A stretch of 64,000 nucleotides of DNA, from positions 1,696,785,978-1,696,849,977 of the forward strand of contig OX336388.2 of the NCBI GenBank assembly GCA_946902985.2, given 5' to 3'. Under the pieces are notes generated by a model. It did not search any database and was not told the origin of the DNA. It worked only from the letters and a program-made list of their open reading frames with translations. The position numbers and the translations under genes were made by a program. Below, piece by piece: positions 51,101 to 63,400 of the stretch (its first letter is position 1; every line of letters begins with the position of its first letter). The DNA is from Meconema thalassinum. Lineage: Eukaryota > Arthropoda > Insecta > Orthoptera > Tettigoniidae.

Positions 51101-54100
51101 TTACTAATTATGACAAGTTACTTTAATTTCGATACTAATTATGGCAGGTAACTGTAACTTCGTTACTAATTATGACAAGTCCCTATAATTTCGATACAAA
51201 TTATGGCAGGTAACTGTAACTTCGATACTAATTATTTCAGGTAACAGTAACTTCGATACTAATTATGACAGGAAACTGTAACTTCGTTACTAATTATGAC
51301 AAGTAGCTGTAATTTCGATACAAATTATGACAGGTAACTGTATCTTCGTTACTAATTATGACAAGTAACCGTAATTTTGATACAAAGTATGGCAGGTAAC
51401 AGTACCTTCGATACTAATTATGACATGTAACTGTAACTTCGATACTAATTATGACAAGGAACTGTAATTTCGATACAAATTATGGCAGGTAACTGTAACT
51501 TTGATACTAATTATGACAGGTAACAGGTACTTCGATACTAATTATGACAAGTAACTGTAACTTCGTTACTAATTATGACAAGTAACTATAATTTTGATAA
51601 AAAATTATGGCAGGTAACTGTAACCTCGATACTAATTAATACAGGTAACAGTAACTTCGATACTAATTATGACAGGTTACTGTAACATCGTTACTAATTA
51701 TGTCAAGTAACTGTAACTTCGATACTAATTATGACAAGTAACTGTAACTTCGATACTTATTATGACAGGTAACTGTAACTGCATTACTAATTATGACAAG
51801 AAACTGTAACTTCGATACTAATTATGACAGGTAACTGTAAATTCGATACTAATTATGACAAGTAACTGTAATTTCGATACAAATTTTGGAAGGTAACTGT
51901 AACATCGATACTAATTATGACAGGTATCAGTAACTTCGATACTTATTATGACAAGTAACTGCAACTTCGATTGTAATTTTGACAGGTAACTGTAACTTCG
52001 TTACTATTTATGACAAGTAACTGTAATTTCGATACAAATTATGGCAGGTAACTCTAACTTCGATACTAATTAATACAGGTAACAGTAACATCGATACTAA
52101 TTATGACAGGTTACTGTAACATCGTTACTAATTATGTCAAGTAACTGTAACTTCGATATTAATTATGACAAGTAACTGTAACTTCGATACTTTTTATGAC
52201 AGGTAACTGTAACTTCATTACTAATTATGACAAGAAACTGTAACTTCGATACTAATTATGACAGGTAACTGTAACTTCGATACTAATTATGACAAGTAAC
52301 TGTAACTTCGATACTAATTATGACAAGTAACTGTAACTTCGATACTAATTATGACAGGTAACAGTAACTTCGATATTAATTATGACAAGTAACAGTAACC
52401 TTGATACTAATTATGACAAGTAACTGTAATTTCGATACAAATTTTGGCAGATAACTGTAACTTCGATATTAATTATGACAGGTAACAGTAACTTCGATAC
52501 TGATTATGACAAGTAACAGTAACTTCGATACTAATTATGGCAGGTAACTGTAACTTCGACACTAATTATGACAGGTAACAGTAATTTCGATACTAATTAT
52601 GACAAGTAACTGTAACTTCGATACTAATTATGACAGGTAACTAACTTCGTTACTAATTATGACAAATAACTGTAATTTCGTTACAAATTATGGCAGGTAA
52701 ATGTAATTTCGATACTAATTATGACAGGTAACAGGAACTTCGATACTAATTATGACAAGGGACAGTAACTTCGATACTTATTGTGACAAGTAACTATAAC
52801 TTCGATACTAATTATGACAGGTAACTGTAACTTCGTTACTAAATATGACAAGTAACAGTAATTTTGATAAAAAATTATGGTAGGTAACTGTAACTTCAAT
52901 ACTAATTATGACAGGTAACAGTAACTTCGGTACTAATTATGACAGGAAACTGTAACTTCGTTACTAATTGTGACAAGTAACTGTAATTTCGATACAAATT
53001 ATGACAGGTAACTGAAACTTCGTAACTAATTATGACAAGTAACTGTAATTCCGATACAAATTATGGCAGGTAACAGTACCTTCGATACTAATTATGACAG
53101 GTAACTGTAACTTCGATACTAATTATGACAAGGAACTGTAATTTCGATACAAATTATGGGAGGTAACTGTAACATCGATACTAATTATGACAGGTAACAG
53201 TAACTTCGATACTAATTATGACCAGTAACTATAACTTCGAATCAAATTATGACAGGTAAATGTAACATCGATACAAATTATGACAAGAAACTCTAACTTC
53301 GTTACTAATTATGACAAGTAACAGTAATTTTGATAAAAAATTATGGTAGGTAACTGTAACTTCAATACTAATTATGACAGGTAACAGTAACTTCGGTACT
53401 AATTATGCCAGGTAACTGTAACTTCGTTACTAATTATGACAAGCCTCTGTAATTTCGATACAAATTATGGCAGGTAACAGTAACTTTGATAACAATTATG
53501 ACAGGTAACAGGAACATCGATACTAATTATGACAGGTAACTGTAACTTCGTTACTAATTATGACAAGTAACTTTAATTTTGATTAAAAAAATTATGGCAG
53601 GTAACTGTAACATCGATACTATTTAATACATGTAACAGTAACTTCGATACTAATTATGACAGGTTACTGTAACATCGTTACTAATTATGTAAAGTAACTG
53701 TATCTTCGATACTAATTATGACAAGTAACTGTAACTTCGATACTTATAATGACAGGTAACTGTAATTTCGATACAAATTATGGCAGGTAACTGTAACTTC
53801 GATACTAATTATGACAGGTAACAGTAACTTCGATACTAATTATGACAAGTAACTATAACTTCGATACAAATTATGGCAGGTAACAGTAACTTCGATACTA
53901 ATTATGACAAGAAACTCTAACATCGTTACTAATTAGACAAGTATCAGTAATTTTGATAAAAAATTATGGTAGGTAACTGTAACTTCAATACGTATTATGA
54001 CAGGTAACAGTAACTTCGATACTAATTATGACAGGTAATTGTAACTTCTTTACTAATTAAGACAAGTAACTTTAATTTCGATACTAATTATGGCAGGTAA

Positions 54101-54294
54101 CTGTAACTTCGTTACTAATTAAAAAGCCCCTGTAATTTCGATACAAATTATGGCAGGTAACTGTAACTTCGATACTAATTATGTCAGTTAACAGTAACTT
54201 CGATACTAATTAATACAGGTAAGAGTAACTTCGATATTTATTATGACAGGTTACTGTAACATCGTTACTAATTATGTCAAGTAACTGTAACTTC
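48155..54294 (+). repeat. 6,140-bp tandem duplication of satellite, copy A
   Basis: Seven markers have partners exactly 6,140 bp to the right: 48181/54321, the 29-bp variants 48452/54592 and 52638/58778, GTCAAGTGACTG 49033/55173, GATACTTCTTATG 49579/55719, GATTGTAATT 51969/58109, and AATTAAAAAGCCCC 54117/60257. The constant offset means no net length change at these checkpoints. Differences noticed by eye are single bases or pairs (48681, 50235, 52559, 52760 and others). The start is fixed to about 30 bp by the change of neighbours at 54,287-54,320. The unit is 198 monomers plus 2 bases. Confidence 0.9.
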
Positions 54295-57200
54295 GATACT
54301 AATTATGACAAGTAACTGTAATTTCGATACAAATTTTGGCAGGTAACTGTAACTTCGATACTAATTATGACAGGTAACAGTAACTTCGATACTTATTATG
54401 ACAAGAAACTGTAACTTCGATACTAATTATGACAGGTAACAGTAACGTCGTTACAAATTATGACAAGTAACTGTATTTTCGATACAAATTATGGCAGGTA
54501 ACTCTAACTTCGATACTAATTATGACAGGTAACAGTAACTTTGATACTAATTATGACAAGTAACTGTAACTTCGATACTAATTATGACAGGTAACTAACT
54601 TCGTTACTAATTATGACAAGTAACTGTAATTTCGTTACAAATTATGGCAGGTAATTGTAATTTCAATACTAATTATGACAGGTAACAGTAACTTCGATAC
54701 TTATTATGACAAGTAACAGTAACTTCGATACTTATTATGACAAGTAACTATAACTTCGTTACTAATTATGACAGGTAACTGTAACTTCGTTACTAATTAT
54801 GACAAGTAACTGTAATTTCGATACAAATTTTGGCAGGTAACTGTAACTTCGATACTGATTATGACAGGTAACAGTAACTTCGATACTAATTATGACAAGT
54901 AACTTTAACTTCGATACTAATTATGACTGGTAACAGTAACTTCGATATTAATTATGACAAGTAACAGTAACTTCGATACTAATTATGACAAGTAACTGTA
55001 ATTTCGATACAAATTTTGTCAGGTAACTGCAACTTCAATATTAATTATGACAGGTAACAGTAACTTCGATACTGATTATGACAAGTAACAGTATCTTCGA
55101 TACTAATTATGGCAGGTAACTGTAACTTCGATACTAATTATGACAGGTAACAGTAATTTCGATACTAATTATGTCAAGTGACTGTAACTTCGATACTAAT
55201 TATGACAGGTAACTGTAACTTCGTTACTAATTATGACAAGTAACTGTAATTTCGTTACAAATTATGGCAGGTAATAGTAATTTCGATACTAATTATGACA
55301 GGTAACAGTAACTTCGATACTAATTATGACAAGTAACAGTAACTTCGATACTTATTATAACAAGTAACTGTAACTTCGATACTAATTATGACAGGTAACT
55401 GTAACTTCGTTACTAATTATGACAAGTAACTGTAATTTCCATACAAATTTTGGCAGGTAACTGTAACTTCGATACTGATTATGACAGGTAACAGTAACTT
55501 CGATACTAATTATGACAGGAAACTGTAACTTCGTTACTAATTATGACAAGTAACTGTAATTCCGATACGAATTATGGCAGGTAACAGTACCTTCGATACT
55601 AATTATGACAGGTAACTGTAACTTCGATACTAATTATGACAAGGAACTGTAATTTCGATACAAATTATGGCAGGTAACTGTAACTTCGATACTAATTATG
55701 ACAGGTAACAGTAACTTCGATACTTCTTATGACAAGTAACTATAACTTCTAATCAAATTATTACAGGTAACTGTAACTTCGATACTAATTATGACAAGAA
55801 ACTCTAACTTCGTTACTAATTATGACAAGTAACAGTAATTTTGATAAAAAATTATGGTAGGTAACTGTAACTTCAATACTAATTATGACAGGTAACAGTA
55901 ACTTCGATACTAATAATGACAGGTAACTGTAACTTCGTTACTATTTATGACAAGTCCCTGTAACTTCGATACAAATTATGGCAGGTAACTGTAACTTCGT
56001 TACTAATTATGACAAGTAACTGTATTTTCGTTACAAATAATGGCAGGTAATTGTAATTTCGATACTAATTATGACAGGTAACAGTAATTTCGATACTAAT
56101 TTTGACAAGTAACAGTAACTTCGATACTTATTATGACAAGTAACTGTAACTTCGATACTAATTATGACAGGTAACTGTAACTTCGTTACTAATTATGACA
56201 AGGAACTGTAATTTCGATACAAATTATGGCAGGTAACTGTAACTTCGATACTAATTATGACAGATAACAGTAACTTCGATACTTATTATGGCAGGTAACA
56301 GTACCTTCGATACTAATTATGACAGGTAACTGTAACTTCGATACTAATTATGACAAGGAACTGTAATTTATATGCAAATTATTGCAGGTAACTGTAACTT
56401 CGATACTAATTATGACAGGTAACAGTAACTTCGATACTAATTATGACAAGTAACAGTAACATCGATACTAATTATGACAGAAAACAGTAACTTCGATACT
56501 AATTATGACTGGTAACAGTAACTTCGATAATAATTATGGCAGGTAACTGTATCTTCGATACTAATTATGACAGTTAACTGTAACTTCGTTACTAATTATG
56601 ACAAGTAACTGTAAATTCGATACAAATTATGGCAGGTAACTGTAACTTCGATACTAATTATGACAGGTAACAGTAACTTCGATACTAATTATGACAAGTA
56701 ACTGTAAGTTCGATACTAATTCTGACAGCTAACTGTAACTTCGTTACTAATTATGACAAGTAACTGTAATTTCGATACAAATTATGGCAGGTAATTGTAA
56801 TTTCGATAATAATTATGACAGGTAACAGTAACTTCGATACTAATTATGACAAGTAACAGTAACATCGATACTAATTATGACAAGTAACTGTAACTTCAAT
56901 GCTAATTATGATAGGTAACTGTAACTTCGTTACTAATTATGACAAGTAACTGTAATTTCGATACAAATTTTGGCAGGTAACTGTAACTTCGATATTAATT
57001 ATGACAGGTAACAGTAACTTCGATACTAATTATGACAAGTAATTATAACTTCGATACAAATTATGACAGGTAACTGTAACTTCGATACTAATTATGACAA
57101 GAAACTCTAACTTCGTTACTAATTATGATAAGTAACAGTAATTTTGATAAAAAATTATGGTAGGTAACTGTACCTTCAATACTAATTATGACAGGTAACA

Positions 57201-60200
57201 GTAACTTCGATACTAATTAAGACAGGTAACTGTAACTTCGTTACTAATTATGACAAGTTACTTTAATTTCGATACTAATTATGGCAGGTAACTGTAACTT
57301 CGTTACTAATTATGACAAGTCCCTATAATTTCGATACAAATTATGGCAGGTAACTGGTACTTCGATACTAATTATTTCAGGTAACAGTAACTTCGATACT
57401 AATTATGACAGGAAACTGTAACTTCGTTACTAATTATGACAAGTAGCTGTAATTTCGATACAAATTATGACAGGTAACTGTATCTTCGTTACTAATTATG
57501 ACAAGTAACCGTAATTTTGATACAAAGTATGGCAGGTAACAGTACCTTCGATACTAATTATGACATGTAACTGTAACTTCGATACTAATTATGACAAGGA
57601 ACTGTAATTTCGATACAAATTATGGCAGGTAACTGTAACTTTGATACTAATTATGACAGGTAACAGGTACTTCGATACTAATTATGACAAGTAACTGTAA
57701 CTTCGTTACTAATTATGACAAGTAACTATAATTTTGATAAAAAATTATGGCAGGTAACTGTAACCTCGATACTAATTAATACAGGTAACAGTAACTTCGA
57801 TACTAATTATGACAGGTTACTGTAACATCGTTACTAATTATGTCAAGTAACTGTAACTTCGATACTAATTATGACAAGTAACTGTAACTTCGATACTTAT
57901 TATGACAGGTAACTGTAACTGCATTACTAATTATGACAAGAAACTGTAACTTCGATACTAATTATGACAGGTAACTGTAAATTCGATACTAATTATGACA
58001 AGTAACTGTAATTTCGATACAAATTTTGGAAGGTAACTGTAACATCGATACTAATTATGACAGGTATCAGTAACTTCGATACTTATTATGACAAGTAACT
58101 GCAACTTCGATTGTAATTTTGACAGGTAACTGTAACTTCGTTACTATTTATGACAAGTAACTGTAATTTCGATACAAATTATGGCAGGTAACTCTAACTT
58201 CGATACTAATTAATACAGGTAACAGTAACTTCGATACTAATTATGACAGGTTACTGTAACATCGTTACTAATTATGTCAAGTAACTGTAACTTCGATATT
58301 AATTATGACAAGTAACTGTAACTTCGATACTTTTTATGACAGGTAACTGTAACTTCATTACTAATTATGACAAGAAACTGTAACTTCGATACTAATTATG
58401 ACAGGTAACTGTAACTTCGATACTAATTATGACAAGTAACTGTACCTTCGATACTAATTATGACAAGTAACTGTAACTTCGATACTAATTATGACAGGTA
58501 ACAGTAACTTCGATATTAATTATGACAAGTAACAGTAACCTTGATACTAATTATGACAAGTAACTGTAATTTCGATACAAATTTTGGCAGATAACTGTAA
58601 CTTCGATATTAATTATGACAGGTAACAGTAACTTCGATACTGATTATGACAAGTTACAGTAACTTCGATACTAATTATGGCAGGTAACTGTAACTTCGAT
58701 ACTAATTATGACAGGTAACAGTAATTTCGATACTAATTATGACAAGTAACTGTAACTTCGATACTAATTATGACAGGTAACTAACTTCGTTACTAATTAT
58801 GACAAATAACAGTAATTTCGTTACAAATTATGGCAGGTAAATGTAATTTCGATACTAATTATGACAGGTAACAGGAACTTCGATACTAATTATGACAAGT
58901 GACAGTAACTTCGATACTTATTGTGACAAGTAACTATAACTTCGATACTAATTATGACAGGTAACTGTAACTTCGTTACTAAATATGACAAGTAACAGTA
59001 ATTTTGATAAAAAATTATGGTAGGTAACTGTAACTTCAATACTAATTATGACAGGTAACAGTAACTTCGGTACTAATTATGACAGGAAACTGTAACTTCG
59101 TTACTAATTGTGACAAGTAACTGTAATTTCGATACAAATTATGACAGGTAACTGAAACTTCGTAACTAATTATGACAAGTAACTGTAATTCCGATACAAA
59201 TTATGGCAGGTAACAGTACCTTCGATACTAATTATGACAGGTAACTGTAACTTCGATACTAATTATGACAAGGAACTGTAATTTCGATACAAATTATGGG
59301 AGGTAACTGTAACATCGATACTAATTATGACAGGTAACAGTAACTTCGATACTAATTATGACCAGTAACTATAACTTCGAATCAAATTATGACAGGTAAA
59401 TGTAACATCGATACAAATTATGACAAGAAACTCTAACTTCGTTACTAATTATGACAAGTAACAGTAATTTTGATAAAAAATTATGGTAGGTAACTGTAAC
59501 TTCAATACTAATTATGACAGGTAACAGTAACTTCGGTACTAATTATGCCAGGTAACTGTAACTTCGTTACTAATTATGACAAGCCTCTGTAATTTCGATA
59601 CAAATTATGGCAGGTAACAGTAACTTTGATAACAATTATGACAGGTAACAGGAACATCGATACTAATTATGACAGGTAACTGTAACTTCGTTACTAATTA
59701 TGACAAGTAACTCTAATTTTGATTAAAAAAATTATGGCAGGTAACTGTAACATCGATACTATTTAATACATGTAACAGTAACTTCGATACTAATTATGAC
59801 AGGTTACTGTAACATCGTTACTAATTATGTAAAGTAACTGTATCTTCGATACTAATTATGACAAGTAACTGTAACTTCGATACTTATAATGACAGGTAAC
59901 TGTAATTTCGATACAAATTATGGCAGGTAACTGTAACTTCGATACTAATTATGACAGGTAACAGTAACTTCGATACTAATTATGACAAGTAACTATAACT
60001 TCGATACAAATTATGGCAGGTAACAGTAACTTCGATACTAATTATGACAAGAAACTCTAACATCGTTACTAATTAGACAAGTATCAGTAATTTTGATAAA
60101 AAATTATGGTAGGTAACTGTAACTTCAATACGTATTATGACAGGTAACAGTAACTTCGATACTAATTATGACAGGTAATTGTAACTTCTTTACTAATTAA

Positions 60201-60434
60201 GACAAGTAACTTTAATTTCGATACTAATTATGGCAGGTAACTGTAACTTCGTTACTAATTAAAAAGCCCCTGTAATTTCGATACAAATTATGGCAGGTAA
60301 CTGTAACTTCGATACTAATTATGTCAGTTAACAGTAACTTCGATACTAATTAATACAGGTAAGAGTAACTTCGATATTTATTATGACAGGTTACTGTAAC
60401 ATCGTTACTAATTATGTCAAGTAACTGTAACTTC
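54295..60434 (+). repeat. 6,140-bp tandem duplication of satellite, copy B
   Basis: This is the adjacent second copy of 48,155-54,294, in the same orientation. After about 60,440 the sequence no longer continues as copy A does after 54,300. It follows instead the order found after 40,860. The junction lies within CTTCGATACTAATTATGACA, shared by both sides, as expected from an unequal exchange within a monomer. Collapse or duplication by the assembler must also be considered. Confidence 0.9.
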
Positions 60435-63400
60435 GATACTAATTATGACAAGTAACTGTAACTTCGATACTTATTATGACAGGTAACTGTAACTTCATTA
60501 CTAATTATGACAAGAATCTGTAACTTCGATACTAATTATGACAGGCAACAGTAACTTCGATATTAATTATGACAAGTAACAGTAACTTCGATACTAATTA
60601 TGACAAGTAACTGTAACTTCGATACTAATTATGACAGGTAACTGTAACTTCGTTACTAATTATGGCAAGTAACTGTAATTTCGATACAAATTATGGCAGG
60701 TAACTGTAACTTCGATACTTATTATGACAGGTAACAGTAACTTCGATACTAATTATGACAGGTAACTGCAACTTCGTTACTAACTATGATAAGTAACTGT
60801 AATTTCTATACTTATTATGGCAAGTAACTGTAACTTCGTTACTAATTATGACAAGTAACTGTAATTTCGATACAAATTATGGCAGGTAACTGTAATTTCG
60901 ATACTAATTATGACAGGTAACAGTAACTTCGATACTAATTATGACAAGTAACAGTAACTTCGTTACTAATTATGACAAGTAACTGTAATTTCGATACAAA
61001 TTATGGCAGGTAACTGTAACTTCGATACTAATTATGACAGGTAACAGTAACTTCGATACTAATTATAACAGAAAACAGTAACTTCGATACTAATTATGAC
61101 TGGTAACAGTAACTTCGATAATAATTATGGCAGGTAACTGTATCTTCGATACTAATTATGACAGGTAACAGTAACTTCGATACTAATTATGACAAGTAAC
61201 TGTAACTTCGATACTAATTATGACAGCTAACTGTAACTTCGTTACTAATTATGACAAGTAACTGTAACTTCGATGCAAATTATGGCAGGTAATTGTAATT
61301 TCGATAATAATTATGACAGGTAACAGTAACTTCGATACTAATTATGACAAGTAACAGTAACTTCGATACTAATTATGACAAGTAACTGTAACTTCGATGC
61401 TAATTATGACAGGTAACTGTAACTTCGTTACTAATTATGACAAGTAACTGTAATTTCGATACAAATTTTGGCAGGTAACAGTAACTTCGATATTAATTAT
61501 GACAGGTAACAGTAACTTCGATACTAATTGTGACAAGTAACTGTAACTTCGATACTAATTATGACAGGTAACTGTAACTTCGTTACTAATTATGACAATT
61601 AACAGTAATTTCGATACAAATTATGGAAGGTAACTGTAACATCGATACTAATTATGACAGGTAACAGTAACTTCGATACTAATTATGACAAGTAACTATA
61701 ACTTCGATACAAATTATGACAGGTAACTGTAACTTCGATACTAATTATGACAAGAAACTCTAACTTCGTTACCAATTATGATAAGTAACAGTAATTTTGA
61801 TAAAAAATTATGGTAGGTAACTGTAACTTCAATACTAATTATGACAGGTAACAGTAACTTCGATACTAATTATGACAGGTAACTGTAACTTCGATACTAA
61901 TTATGACAAGTAACTGTAACTTCGATACTAATTATGACAAGTAACTTTAACTTCGATACTAATTATGACTGGTAACAGTAACTTCGATATTAATTATGAC
62001 AAGTAACAGTAACTTCGATACTAATTATGACAAGTAACTGTAATTTCGATACAAATTTTGTCAGGTAACTGTAACTTCAATATTAATTATGACAGGTAAC
62101 AGTAACTTCGATACTGATTATGACAAGTAACAGTATCTTCGATACTAATTATGGCAGGTAACTGTAACTTCGATACTAATTATGACAGGTAACAGTAATT
62201 TCGATACTAATTATGTCAAGTGACTGTAACTTCGATACTAATTATGACAGGTAACTGTAACTTCGTTACTAATTATGACAAGTAACTGTAATTTCGTTAC
62301 AAATTATGGCAGGTAATAGTAATTTCGATACTAATTATGACAGGTAACAGTAACTTCGATACTAATTATGACAAGTAACAGTAACTTCGATACTTATTAT
62401 AACAAGTAACTGTAACTTCGATACTAATTATGACAGGTAACTGTAACTTCGTTACTAATTATGACAAGTAACTGTAATTTCCATACAAATTTTGGCAGGT
62501 AACTGTAACTTCGATACTGATTATGACAGGTAACAGTAACTTCGATACTAATTATGACAGGAAACTGTAACTTCGTTACTAATTATGACAAGTAACTGTA
62601 ATTCCGATACGAATTATGGCAGGTAACAGTACCTTCGATACTAATTATGACAGGTAACTGTAACTTCGATACTAATTATGACAAGGAACTGTAATTTCGA
62701 TACAAATTATGGCAGGTAACTGTAACTTCGATACTAATTATGACAGGTAACAGTAACTTCGATACTTCTTATGACAAGTAACTATAACTTCTAATCAAAT
62801 TATTACAGGTAACTGTAACTTCGATACTAATTATGACAAGAAACTCTAACTTCGTTACTAATTATGACAAGTAACAGTAATTTTGATAAAAAATTATGGT
62901 AGGTAACTGTAACTTCAATACTAATTATGACAGGTAACAGTAACTTCGATACTAATAATGACAGGTAACTGTAACTTCGTTACTATTTATGACAAGTCCC
63001 TGTAACTTCGATACAAATTATGGCAGGTAACTGTAACTTCGTTACTAATTATGACAAGTAACTGTATTTTCGTTACAAATAATGGCAGGTAATTGTAATT
63101 TCGATACTAATTATGACAGGTAACAGTAATTTCGATACTAATTTTGACAAGTAACAGTAACTTCGATACTTATTATGACAAGTAACTGTAACTTCGATAC
63201 TAATTATGACAGGTAACTGTAACTTCGTTACTAATTATGACAAGGAACTGTAATTTCGATACAAATTATGGCAGGTAACTGTAACTTCGATACTAATTAT
63301 GACAGATAACAGTAACTTCGATACTTATTATGGCAGGTAACAGTACCTTCGATACTAATTATGACAGGTAACTGTAACTTCGATACTAATTATGACAAGG

